Below, one piece after another: positions 9,316 through 18,034 of a DNA stretch of 64,000 nucleotides. The notes below the pieces were generated by a model. It was not told the origin of the DNA. It did no database searches and worked only from the letters and a program-made list of their open reading frames with translations. How positions within the stretch are numbered: position 1 is the stretch's first letter; each line of letters begins with the position of its first letter. Both the position numbers and the translations under genes were made by a program. Location: positions 310,001-374,000 of the forward strand of contig CBDFHF010000002.1 in NCBI GenBank assembly GCA_965247565.1. The letters are read 5' to 3'. The stretch comes from CBDFHF01 sp965247565 (lineage in GTDB: Bacteria > Pseudomonadota > Gammaproteobacteria > Methylococcales > Methylomonadaceae).

Positions 9316-9585
9316 ATGCCATTTACTGCCGAACAAAAAAAAGCAGTTGTAGAAGCTTATCGGCTTTCTGAAACTGATACGGGATCTCCGGAAGTGCAAG
9401 TCGCATTGTTGACTGCACATATAACTCATTTAACTCCGCATTTTGCCGAACACAAAAAAGATAACCATTCCCGCCGCGGCTTGCTCCGCATGGTGAATCA
9501 GCGCCGTAAATTACTGGACTATTTAAAAAACAAAGATAGTAATCGGTATCGCTCATTGATTGAGCGTCTGGGTTTACGTAAGTAA
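9316..9585 (+). CDS. rpsO: 30S ribosomal protein S15
   Basis: Primary 16S rRNA-binding protein of the small subunit platform. The 89 residues match S15 in full length, with the conserved TDTGSPEVQVALLTAHITHLTPHF and HSRRGLLRMVNQRRKLLDYL segments that contact the rRNA three-way junction. The ATG follows a TATAGGGATT leader. A separate terminator follows, so rpsO and pnp can be expressed apart, as in E. coli. Confidence 0.99.
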   Translation: MPFTAEQKKAVVEAYRLSETDTGSPEVQVALLTAHITHLTPHFAEHKKDNHSRRGLLRMVNQRRKLLDYLKNKDSNRYRSLIERLGLRK

Positions 9586-9595
9586 ATATTTTCTG

Positions 9596-9620
9596 AAACG
9601 GCACGGTGAGTGCCGTTTTT
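9596..9620 (+). terminator. Intrinsic terminator between rpsO and pnp
   Basis: AAACGGCAC (9596-9604) and GTGCCGTTT (9610-9618) form a nine-pair stem with a five-base loop, running into TTTTT. It lies 11 bases after the rpsO stop. Confidence 0.88.
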
Positions 9621-9679
9621 GCTTTAACACTCATGGATTGAAGTCAAATTCAACAATCTTTAAGCAAAGGAACCCTATA

Positions 9680-11758
9680 GTGAATCCTATTAGGAAAGAA
9701 TTTCAATACGGCGATCGAAAAGTTTCGCTGGAAACTGGTGAAGTGGCTCGTCAAGCTGACGGTGCTGTTATGATAGACGTTGATGGTACCTCTCTGCTGG
9801 TTACTGTTGTTGGTAAAAAAGAAGCTAATGGTGGTGATTTTTTTCCATTAACGGTTAATTACCAGGAAAAAGCTTACGCGGCGGGTAAAATTCCAGGTGG
9901 TTTTTTTAAACGAGAAGGCCGACCTAGCGAAACGGAAACTTTAACATCAAGGTTAATTGATCGTCCAATTCGTCCATTATTTCCTGAAGGCTACACCAAT
10001 GAAGTGCAGATTGTTGCTACCGTCGTTTCATTGAACCCAGATGTTGACCCTGAAATACCCGCTTTACTGGGTGCTTCAGCCGCATTAGCGGTATCCGGCT
10101 TACCGTTTAACGGTCCGGTTGGCGCAGCTTGTGTGGGTTACAAAGATGGCGCATACCTCTTGAATCCATCGCCGACTGCTTTAAAAGAATCAGAATTGGA
10201 ACTCGTGGTGGCCGGTACTGCCCATGCGGTACTTATGGTGGAATCTGAAGCCAAAGCCTTGTCGGAAGAAGTTATGCTCGGCGCTGTGTTATTCGGTCAT
10301 GAACAAATGCAGGTAGCGATTAATGCCATCAATGAATTCGCGCAAGCTGCAGGTTGTGGAACAGTCACTTGGACTGCGCCTGAAGCCAATGCCGAACTGA
10401 AAAAATTGGTAGAAGCGGCTGTTGAAGCCGACATCAAAGCTGCCTACCAAGTGGCGGAAAAACTGGTCAGACAAGAGCAGTTAAAAGCGATTCGCAACGC
10501 AGTGGTGGAAAAATTAACGGCTGATGGTCAATATGCCGAAAACGATATTCGCAACATCATTGAACACCTGGAATCCAAAATTGTGCGTAGCGCTATTTTG
10601 AACGACAGCAAACGTATCGACGGCAGAGCGTTGGATTCTATTCGTCCGATTACGGTAAGAACCGGCGTATTGCCTAGAACTCACGGTTCAGCATTGTTTA
10701 CCCGCGGCGAAACTCAAGCTTTGGTGGTAGCTACTTTAGGTACGCAACGTGATGCGCAAATCATCGACGCCTTAGCCGGTGAATACAAAGAACCGTTTAT
10801 GTTGCATTACAACTTCCCTCCGTACAGCGTAGGCGAAACCGGTTTTGTTGGCTCCCCAAAACGTCGGGAAATCGGTCATGGCCGATTGGCTAAGCGTGGC
10901 GTTCAAGCCGTTTTGCCGAATATGGATGAATTTCCGTACACCATACGTGTGGTTTCCGAAATTACCGAGTCTAACGGTTCTAGCTCGATGGCTTCCGTAT
11001 GCGGTAGCAGCTTGGCGTTAATGGATGCTGGTGTGCCTATCCAATCACCGGTAGCGGGTATTGCTATGGGCTTGATTAAAGAAGGCGACAGCTTTGCGGT
11101 CTTGTCCGACATCATGGGTGATGAAGATCACTTAGGCGATATGGATTTTAAAGTGGCCGGTTCCGAACAGGGCATCACCGCTTTGCAAATGGACATCAAA
11201 ATCGACGGCATTACCGCAGAAATTATGAAAACGGCATTGGCGCAAGCTAAACAAGGTCGTTTGCATATTCTGGGTGAAATGAACAAAGCCTTGTCCACGA
11301 CTCGCGAAGAAATGTCTGATTTCGCGCCGCGTATAATTACCTTTAAAATCGATCCAGCTAAAATCCGTGAAGTCATCGGTAAAGGTGGTGCTACCATTCG
11401 CGGCATTACTGAAATCACCGGTGCCAGCGTTGATTTGACTGACGACGGTATTGTTAAAGTCGCATCAGTTGACAAAGCAGCAGGCGAAGAGGCTCGTCGT
11501 ATGATCGAAGAAATTACCGCTGAAGTTGAAGTCGGTAAAATTTACGAGGGTAAAGTAGTTAGACTAATGGACTTCGGTGCATTCGTCACTATTCTGCCCG
11601 GCAAAGACGGGTTGGTACATATTTCCCAAATTTCCGACGAACATGTCGATAAGGTTAGCGATAAACTGAATGAAGGCGATGTGGTTAAGGTTAAAGTGCT
11701 TGAGATAGACCGCCAAGGACGAGTTAGATTGAGTATCAAAGAAGCAGAAAAGGAATAG
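9680..11758 (+). CDS. pnp: Polyribonucleotide nucleotidyltransferase (PNPase)
   Basis: Phosphorolytic 3'-5' exoribonuclease and degradosome partner. I place the start at GTG 9680, where the family N-terminus begins (VNPIRKEFQYGDRKVSLETGE), with AAAGGAA about eight bases upstream. The longer frame from 9560 would run through rpsO and the terminator. From GTG the protein has 692 residues: two RNase PH-like domains split by a helical domain, KH (IREVIGKGGATIRGI, about 555-570) and S1 (EGKVVRLMDFGAFVTILPGKDGLVHIS). Order and length are those of the family. A GTG start in this gene may limit translation, which is known to be autoregulated in enterobacteria. Confidence 0.97.
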   Translation: MNPIRKEFQYGDRKVSLETGEVARQADGAVMIDVDGTSLLVTVVGKKEANGGDFFPLTVNYQEKAYAAGKIPGGFFKREGRPSETETLTSRLIDRPIRPLFPEGYTNEVQIVATVVSLNPDVDPEIPALLGASAALAVSGLPFNGPVGAACVGYKDGAYLLNPSPTALKESELELVVAGTAHAVLMVESEAKALSEEVMLGAVLFGHEQMQVAINAINEFAQAAGCGTVTWTAPEANAELKKLVEAAVEADIKAAYQVAEKLVRQEQLKAIRNAVVEKLTADGQYAENDIRNIIEHLESKIVRSAILNDSKRIDGRALDSIRPITVRTGVLPRTHGSALFTRGETQALVVATLGTQRDAQIIDALAGEYKEPFMLHYNFPPYSVGETGFVGSPKRREIGHGRLAKRGVQAVLPNMDEFPYTIRVVSEITESNGSSSMASVCGSSLALMDAGVPIQSPVAGIAMGLIKEGDSFAVLSDIMGDEDHLGDMDFKVAGSEQGITALQMDIKIDGITAEIMKTALAQAKQGRLHILGEMNKALSTTREEMSDFAPRIITFKIDPAKIREVIGKGGATIRGITEITGASVDLTDDGIVKVASVDKAAGEEARRMIEEITAEVEVGKIYEGKVVRLMDFGAFVTILPGKDGLVHISQISDEHVDKVSDKLNEGDVVKVKVLEIDRQGRVRLSIKEAEKE

Positions 11759-11787
11759 CACATCTGATTCTTTCTTTTGCAAAGTTT

Positions 11788-11812
11788 AAAAGGGCCTAAT
11801 AGGCCCTTTTTT
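11788..11812 (+). terminator. Intrinsic terminator after pnp
   Basis: AAAAGGGCCT and AGGCCCTTTT pair as a ten-pair stem around a three-base loop (AAT), ending in TTTTTT. It closes the nusA-pnp transcription block and separates it from the defence-like operon that follows. Confidence 0.9.
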
Positions 11813-11979
11813 ACGGTCATGTGGTAAAGATCAACATGTTTTTATAAGCAAATAATTTAAAATTAGTTCGTTTATTGGTGATTGTTTTGGATAAATTTTT
11901 CGTTTAGCCGGATTTAAACTAATCAGCTCTTCATAAACTGCTAAGCTGGGTTCGACATAAAAATTTTGGGTGGTTTACT

Positions 11980-13113
11980 ATGAATGAAAAAACTGCTGTG
12001 GAAACTTCAAATTTATCGGATTATTTAAGTAATTCGCAAAATCTTTTAAAAGAAAACTTCCTTGCAGACAAACGACCTTGGGTTGTTGCATATTCCGGGG
12101 GTAAAGATTCGACGCTAGTATTGCAATTAGTTTACGAGATGCTGCTATCTTTACCTCAAGAGCAGCAAAAACCCGTACACATCATAGCTTCAGATACACG
12201 CGTTGAAGCGCCTAATATTGAAGAATATTTACAAAATAGCCTGATACAACTTGAGCAACATGCCAGAACATCAAGATTAGATTTAACGGTACATTTGGTA
12301 AAACCAGAAACAGAAGACAGTTTTTGGTCGTTAATTATAGGTAAGGGTTATCCTCCACCTAATCGTTGGTTTCGCTGGTGTACAACTAAATTAAAAATCA
12401 GGCCGGTTAGGAAAGTAATTGATGACATAACCACCGAACATGGCAGCGTTATCTTATTAATTGGTACGCGGAAGGCTGAAAGCAGTAACCGTTCGCGGCA
12501 AATTGAAAACCGCGAATACAATAGTAGAGGGCTTAACCAACATACTGAAATCCCAAATGCTCTAGTGTTACAACCGATTGTTCACTGGACTACAGATGAT
12601 GTTTGGGAATATTTATTTACCCATAACCCTGCGCCTTGGAATTTTGACCATGACAGAATGTTGGAGCTTTATAGGCAGGCCAATAGCGGGGAATGTCCCG
12701 TAATTACTGATTTGGATACCCCTTCTTGTGGCGGTAGTCGTTTTGGTTGTTGGACATGTACTGTCGTCAAAGAAGATAAGTCAATGAAAGGATTTATTGA
12801 AACTGGCGATGATTGGATGGAGCCTTTGTACGCCTTCAGAATATGGTTACGCGATTTACATGGACAAGAAGAGTTAAGGAATCAGTATCGACGGAATGAC
12901 CAACCAGGGCTTGGGCCATTTAATTCAGAAGCGAGAAAAATGATTCTTGAGAAATTATTGAAAACCGAGCAGGAAGTGGGTAAACAACTGATTAGTAATG
13001 AAGAGCTGCTATTGATTCAAAAAATCTGGACAGAGGAGTTTGACGTCATGCATTCTGCTTTAAGAATCGCTTATAAACACAACCGCAAACCCAAGGAAGC
13101 CATTGCCGCATGA
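11980..13113 (+). CDS. DndC-like PAPS-reductase-family sulfurtransferase
   Basis: Probable sulfur-transfer enzyme of a DNA phosphorothioation-type system. The PP-loop SGGKDST sits at residues 39-45, RWCTTKLKIRP near residue 135, and GTRKAESSNR near residue 165; all are hallmarks of DndC rather than of assimilatory CysH. Four cysteines (C239, C250, C257, C260) form a cluster suited to a 4Fe-4S centre, as in DndC. At 377 residues it is shorter than the DndC proteins I know (about 500), so it may represent a variant branch. It is the first gene of a compact operon and shares ATGA with the next gene. The 160-base leader shows no strong promoter that I can defend. No dndA is present; a housekeeping cysteine desulfurase would have to supply sulfur. 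Confidence 0.85.
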   Translation: MNEKTAVETSNLSDYLSNSQNLLKENFLADKRPWVVAYSGGKDSTLVLQLVYEMLLSLPQEQQKPVHIIASDTRVEAPNIEEYLQNSLIQLEQHARTSRLDLTVHLVKPETEDSFWSLIIGKGYPPPNRWFRWCTTKLKIRPVRKVIDDITTEHGSVILLIGTRKAESSNRSRQIENREYNSRGLNQHTEIPNALVLQPIVHWTTDDVWEYLFTHNPAPWNFDHDRMLELYRQANSGECPVITDLDTPSCGGSRFGCWTCTVVKEDKSMKGFIETGDDWMEPLYAFRIWLRDLHGQEELRNQYRRNDQPGLGPFNSEARKMILEKLLKTEQEVGKQLISNEELLLIQKIWTEEFDVMHSALRIAYKHNRKPKEAIAA

Positions 13114-13322
13114 GTACGGAAACTATCAGCAAATTTATTGAGCGAAGCTTACACGAATTAGCAGCTCAGCCTGAATATCGCATCCCAAATTTTATTATCC
13201 CTCAAATAGCCCATTTAGTTGAAAAATACCCGAATATTGATGCCAATGGTTCAAAAGCAGCATTGAAGGACGATCTTATTTTACTTATTGAGAATCTACG
13301 GAAGCAAGGAGCATTAGATTAA
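13110..13322 (+). CDS. Small protein of the Dnd-like operon (70 aa)
   Basis: Unrecognised 70-residue protein, predicted mostly helical, with no cysteines and no membrane segment. It overlaps the DndC-like gene by four bases (ATGA) and its TAA is followed directly by the ATG of the DndD-like gene, so its stoichiometry is probably tied to both. Conserved-looking text is RIPNFIIPQIAHLVEKYP and a C-terminal KDDLILLIENLRKQGAL. Small associated proteins are reported near Dnd-type loci, and this may be an adaptor between the sulfurtransferase and the ATPase. That role is a guess. Its position inside a strictly packed operon is the main reason to believe it is real. Confidence 0.8.
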   Translation: MSTETISKFIERSLHELAAQPEYRIPNFIIPQIAHLVEKYPNIDANGSKAALKDDLILLIENLRKQGALD

Positions 13323-15338
13323 ATGTATTTTAAGTCATTGACGATTAATAATTTATTTTCGTATTACGGCAATTGTCGTTTTGATTTTTCCCCTTCTGAA
13401 GATGCCAACCGCAATATCGTCATCATCCAAGGCCGAAATGGTCATGGAAAAACCAGTTTTTTAAATAGTACTAAGATGTTATTTATGGGCGTATCTGAAG
13501 AAGTTCGCCGCACTGCTCAACGTAAACGCACACCCACTGCTAAGCAATATGTCTGCGGTATAGAAAATGAACTTTGGGGGATTTTGAATCAGCAAGCCAG
13601 GGAGGAAGGCATTGATTCTTGTAGCATCAATGCTATTTGGGAGTCTAATGAAGGAGAAATTAATGCTACAAGAACATGGTACCTTGACTTCAGCAAACGA
13701 GATTATGAAGAAATTATTGTTGTCAGAACGCCATTTCTAGGCGATTTGACAGGTAAAGAAGCTGATGAATATTTGGATCGTTGTTTTCCAAAATCTTACA
13801 TTCCTTTTTTCTTCTTTGATGGCGAAGAAGTCCAGGCTCTTGCTGAGGCTAATGACAATGACGTCATCAAAAAAATGGAGCTATTGTTAAATATCAAACC
13901 ACTTGAAAACATTCAAGACGTACTAAAAGAACTGCGCAGTACTTGGAATCGCAGCGCAATGAGCTCAGAAAAAAAACTTGAACTTACTGAGAAAGAAAAC
14001 CAAAAGCGCATTAAAGAACAAGAAATAGCTGTTCTTGATCAAAAAATTGTCATGCATGATGCTGATATTTTAGAAATTGAGGATTATTTGAAAGACATTT
14101 CCCGCAAATTGCGCTTATTGCGTGGAGCACCTGAACAAGAAAGTGAGATTAACATCAAGCTGCAAGTGCAGAACAAAAGTGAGCAACTGCAAGTTCGCAT
14201 TCGTGAGATTGCAGAAGCTTTTCAGCGTGATGCTTTTTTGCGGGTCACGCCAGACTTATTAGCTAAAGCCCTTAAAACTACTGAAGCACAACTACAAAAA
14301 GAAAACGGTACCCAGCTTGAATTACTGGAAAGCTTAAAGCAAGAATTGCCGGAAATATTCTCAAAACCTCCTTATCCAAGCCCTAGGCTTGAACAATCCC
14401 AAGCTAATTTTTATCAACAGCGGATTGTGCGTGTTTTGGAAAGTTATTCTATTTCAGAAACGGAAGAAACCATTTTTCATGTCGATGGTAGCCGAGCACG
14501 GCAATTATCAAGATTGTTGTCAACCTACCAGCAAACAAACAAACCTCACCAGGGGTTACTAAATAAATTATTAGAAGTGAGGGAGTTAAACCAGTCTATC
14601 CAAAAATTAGACCAGCAGCTAAAAGATGCAGGCGATATGTCCAACAAACATCGTGTTGAGTTGGCAAAGCTCATGGATGAAGAAGAAAAATATAAAGAGA
14701 GGCTTTTAGATATAAAGGATAAATTGCGTACAGCAGATGTCCAAAAGCAGAATATTGATAGGGATTGCAGCCGCTTAGACGGTGAAATAACTAGCTTAGA
14801 AAACGCTGTCCGACAGGCTGGTGAATTGGAGAGGCAGTTAAATTTTACAGACCGACTACGCGCAGCATTAAATGAAGTGAAAGAGCGCTTGAAAAGGCAA
14901 AAACGCGCTGAATTGGAAGAAAGTTACAATCGGCATTTAAAACAATTACTTGACTCCAATAGTTTAATTGACCAAGTTAAAATTAATGACCATTTTGAAA
15001 TCAGCTATCTTGATGTTTCCGGTAAAACCATAGGCATGAGTACAGTGTCAGCAGGTATGAAGCAATTATCAGCTACAGCTATGTTATGGGGTTTAAAAGA
15101 AGTTTCAGCAAGAGAATTACCTATCATTATTGATACCCCAATGGGAAGAATTGACCGTCAACATCAAGATAATCTATTGCAACACTATTATCCTAAAATA
15201 GGCCGACAAGTTATTTTGTTACCAACCGACTCAGAACTGGATGGTCGTAAACATGAACTATTGAGGCCTTTTATCTATAGGGAATATCATCTTTCGAATA
15301 ACTCAGGTAAACAAACCCATATCGAAAGGATACTGTAA
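13323..15338 (+). CDS. DndD-like SMC/Rad50-type ATPase
   Basis: ABC-class ATPase with a long coiled coil, resembling DndD of DNA phosphorothioation. The N-terminal half-site has IIQGRNGHGKTS (Walker A, G37-T44) after the typical start LTINNLFSYYG. A FFFFDGEEVQALA segment near residue 165, also typical of DndD, is followed by coiled-coil sequence from about 215 to 555 rich in Glu, Lys, Gln and Leu. The C-terminal half-site has VSAGMKQLSATAMLWGL (ABC signature) and IIIDTPMGRID (Walker B and D-loop, D604), then QVILLPTDSE. The 671-residue length is in the family range. The gene starts immediately after the 70-aa gene and its stop overlaps the next start by one base (TAATG). Confidence 0.88.
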   Translation: MYFKSLTINNLFSYYGNCRFDFSPSEDANRNIVIIQGRNGHGKTSFLNSTKMLFMGVSEEVRRTAQRKRTPTAKQYVCGIENELWGILNQQAREEGIDSCSINAIWESNEGEINATRTWYLDFSKRDYEEIIVVRTPFLGDLTGKEADEYLDRCFPKSYIPFFFFDGEEVQALAEANDNDVIKKMELLLNIKPLENIQDVLKELRSTWNRSAMSSEKKLELTEKENQKRIKEQEIAVLDQKIVMHDADILEIEDYLKDISRKLRLLRGAPEQESEINIKLQVQNKSEQLQVRIREIAEAFQRDAFLRVTPDLLAKALKTTEAQLQKENGTQLELLESLKQELPEIFSKPPYPSPRLEQSQANFYQQRIVRVLESYSISETEETIFHVDGSRARQLSRLLSTYQQTNKPHQGLLNKLLEVRELNQSIQKLDQQLKDAGDMSNKHRVELAKLMDEEEKYKERLLDIKDKLRTADVQKQNIDRDCSRLDGEITSLENAVRQAGELERQLNFTDRLRAALNEVKERLKRQKRAELEESYNRHLKQLLDSNSLIDQVKINDHFEISYLDVSGKTIGMSTVSAGMKQLSATAMLWGLKEVSARELPIIIDTPMGRIDRQHQDNLLQHYYPKIGRQVILLPTDSELDGRKHELLRPFIYREYHLSNNSGKQTHIERIL

Positions 15339-16840
15339 TGGCTGATATTTTTACTAGCAAAGCTGACGAATTAATTATTGATCAAATTTTGCAATACGGT
15401 TTTTCCTCAGCCAAAGCACCTAAGTACACCGCATTGCGGCTTGCATTGGCAAAGTCCATGCGCATCCCAATAGAACCGGATGAGTCTTTCGATAGAATTG
15501 ATGAAAAAGGATCGGAATATACCTTTTCGGTTTTAACAGGAAAAACCCATAGCGAAGACATGGATGGCATTCGCGACTTCGATGATGTCATTTGTGCATT
15601 ATTGAGTGTTTATCATAACGAAGATTTATTCAGTAACTTAAAGCGATATCGGGTCTTATTACAACGCCATATCCGTCGTGGACTTAATGAAATAAGAACT
15701 AGTTGGAATCGCAGTCATGATTTTATTGTTTATTTACAGGAAGAACTTTTTGCTGGTTTAGAGTTAACACCTAACCAACAAACTACAAATTCCATAGAAG
15801 TAATGTTGGTCGATGCTTTACAAGAAATTGGCGTTTCAGCAGAAATAAAAGACAAAATTCAAGGACCAAGAATTGACCGCTATTTTCTGCATTTACCCAA
15901 TATCCAACATTTTGACCAGTTAAAACGGGGCCTAGAAAAGCTAGCCTTTAGACTTGGACTGCAAGAAGAAGGCGTTTTTATAAGCTCTACTAGTGAACCT
16001 AAAGTCGTTGCTATGGATATTCCTAGGCCTCGTCAAAACTGGAAAACCATAACGGCAGAACAATTACCAAGATGGGCTGAGCAAGAAAAGGACAATAATC
16101 GTTTATCGGTTTGGCTGGGAGAAGATGTACTGGGCAAATCGTTTACCTTTGACCTTGTCGATACGCCGCATTTATTAATAGCAGGGACAACAGGCAGTGG
16201 TAAAAGCGTTTGTTTGCATGCCATTTTGTTATCTTTGTTGTGGACACAATCTGCGGAAAATTTGCAACTGGCTCTGTGCGATCCTAAACAAGTTGAGCTG
16301 GCCCATTATGAGCATATCCCGCATTTATATGGTAAAGGCGTTGTCCATCTGATTACCGATGTCATGGAAATGCTGGAACAATTAGTTGCAGAAATGGAGC
16401 GCCGCAATCAACTTTTACGTGATGCGGGCTTAAGCAATATTACCGAAGCATTACAACAGCGTAAATTGCAATTGCCACGTATTGTCGTGGTGATTGAAGA
16501 GCTAGCCGATTTGATGATGCAATCCCGTGAATTGGAAACTCCATTGGTTCGGTTGGCGCAGAAAGCCCGCTCTACTGGGATTCATTTGATTCTAGCAACG
16601 CAACGCCCAGATTCAGTAACGTTTAGTGGCTTATTAAGGACCAATATCCCCAGCAGAATTGCCTTGCGTGTACAAAAAAATACTGAATCACGGATCATTT
16701 TAGATGAAATGGGTGCCGAACAACTATTAGGTTCGGGGGATATGTTAGTCAAAATTCCTCAAGTTTCTTCTAATGCGATACGAGTTCACGGTGCCTACAT
16801 TGGTCAAGATGATATTAAATTGTGTCTGCGTAATTTATAA
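15338..16840 (+). CDS. DndE-like domain fused to an FtsK/HerA-type DNA translocase
   Basis: Residues about 1-125 look like DndE: RLALAKSMRIP, DEKGSEYTFSVLTGK and LLQRHIRRGLNEIR match the DndE pattern of a helical start, a D..GxEF..TL.G centre and an HI.RG..L end. Residues about 245-500 are an FtsK/SpoIIIE motor: Walker A AGTTGSGKS near 282-290, DPKQVELAHYEHIPHL, a Walker B-like VVVIEELADLMM, and ILATQRPDSVTFSGLLRTNIPSRIAL. There are no transmembrane segments and no FtsK gamma domain, so it is not the division translocase. The arrangement suggests a motor loaded on modified or nicked DNA through the DndE part. GAAAGGA precedes the ATG. The DndE assignment is from motif resemblance only; the FtsK part is clear. 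Confidence 0.85.
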   Translation: MADIFTSKADELIIDQILQYGFSSAKAPKYTALRLALAKSMRIPIEPDESFDRIDEKGSEYTFSVLTGKTHSEDMDGIRDFDDVICALLSVYHNEDLFSNLKRYRVLLQRHIRRGLNEIRTSWNRSHDFIVYLQEELFAGLELTPNQQTTNSIEVMLVDALQEIGVSAEIKDKIQGPRIDRYFLHLPNIQHFDQLKRGLEKLAFRLGLQEEGVFISSTSEPKVVAMDIPRPRQNWKTITAEQLPRWAEQEKDNNRLSVWLGEDVLGKSFTFDLVDTPHLLIAGTTGSGKSVCLHAILLSLLWTQSAENLQLALCDPKQVELAHYEHIPHLYGKGVVHLITDVMEMLEQLVAEMERRNQLLRDAGLSNITEALQQRKLQLPRIVVVIEELADLMMQSRELETPLVRLAQKARSTGIHLILATQRPDSVTFSGLLRTNIPSRIALRVQKNTESRIILDEMGAEQLLGSGDMLVKIPQVSSNAIRVHGAYIGQDDIKLCLRNL

Positions 16841-16849
16841 GGAAGGAAC

Positions 16850-18034
16850 ATGGCAAGCGATTTGTTAATTTATGAATTTCGACCGTTATATTTAACGCTA
16901 GATCGGATAGGGCCTTTTCAAGATGAGCCTTACGCGGTTGATTTCACCGATAAAAATAATCAGCCTTGTAACTTTTTCTTGCTGGTCTCGAAGAATGGGT
17001 CAGGTAAAACAACTATTTTAGATACTATATCTTGCCTACTTGGCTTACTAGGACAATCCGAACCTAAACAATATGGCTTAGAAGATTTAGATAAAGGCAT
17101 TGGACGTGCCCAGCTTGATCTTAAACTTCGCGTTTTTTGGCAAGGTCAGAATCATCATTTGGTGTTGTCTGTCTTAGGCGGTAACTTTGGCCAAGAGTTG
17201 TCATTGAAAGTATGGGCTAATGAAGAATTGCACAACCATAATGCCAGAAGTTGGCATCGCATGGGTTTTATTGGGCAGCAATCGGGATTTTCACTAAAAC
17301 CATTATCAACGCATAGAAGTGACGACTTTATTGGGGACTTGTTGGCGGCTATACAATTTAGCCTTGGCAGTTCGCCTAATACATTTGGCGAAAGTGCGTT
17401 TTCTTTCCCGACAGTACTAAGTTTTTCAGCCTACCGAGATATTCCACAAATTAACGTTTCGGGGGAGTTTGCCCAGCCTCGCTCTATAACCAAACCCCAA
17501 TACTGGGGTTATAGCCCTGTGCATTCTTTTGCCGCCCATAATGAAACCTGGAATTATTCACTAGATAATTTATTAGTTTGGTTAAAGTGGCTGGAAGATG
17601 GGCGCTTTGAAAAAGCCAGAGACTATATCAATCAGCATGTTTTTGATGGTTCAGGTAAATTTTTTAAAGATGTGGATCGGCCTAATTTGGAAGCTATTAT
17701 TCGTACAGGAAACAATGAACCCAACGACCATAGGCTTGATCGTTTAAGTAGTGGCGAAAAAAATTTAATGCAGTTGTTTTTACGTATTGGTGCCCATCAA
17801 ACTAAAAACACCATTTTATTGATTGATGAGTTTGACGTGCATTTGCATATCCGTTGGCAATATCGGCTATATAACGCTTTAAAAACGTTAGCAGCACGAG
17901 AAGATGCTAACTTTACGGTGATAGCCTCTACCCATTCAACGGAAATTCTTCAAACAGTCAGTGATACGATGGATCTTCAGGAAGAACGATTAGTAAAAGG
18001 CGGTCATTTAATCAGGCATGAATTGGAGTTATGA
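16850..18034 (+). CDS. AAA ATPase resembling AriA of PARIS
   Basis: Single-chain ABC/AAA_15-21-type ATPase of 394 residues. Walker A is SKNGSGKTT (K53), the signature is LSSGEKNLMQLFLRIG near 300, Walker B is ILLIDEFDVHLH (D326, E327), and the switch His lies in ASTHSTEIL. No long coiled coil is present. It overlaps by four bases (ATGATG) with a DUF4435 gene. This AAA plus DUF4435 pairing is the known layout of PARIS (AriA with AriB) and related abortive systems, in which the ATPase holds the nuclease until a phage trigger appears. GGAAGGA sits just before the ATG, and the gene begins nine bases after the DndE-FtsK gene, hence the same operon. Confidence 0.8.
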   Translation: MASDLLIYEFRPLYLTLDRIGPFQDEPYAVDFTDKNNQPCNFFLLVSKNGSGKTTILDTISCLLGLLGQSEPKQYGLEDLDKGIGRAQLDLKLRVFWQGQNHHLVLSVLGGNFGQELSLKVWANEELHNHNARSWHRMGFIGQQSGFSLKPLSTHRSDDFIGDLLAAIQFSLGSSPNTFGESAFSFPTVLSFSAYRDIPQINVSGEFAQPRSITKPQYWGYSPVHSFAAHNETWNYSLDNLLVWLKWLEDGRFEKARDYINQHVFDGSGKFFKDVDRPNLEAIIRTGNNEPNDHRLDRLSSGEKNLMQLFLRIGAHQTKNTILLIDEFDVHLHIRWQYRLYNALKTLAAREDANFTVIASTHSTEILQTVSDTMDLQEERLVKGGHLIRHELEL

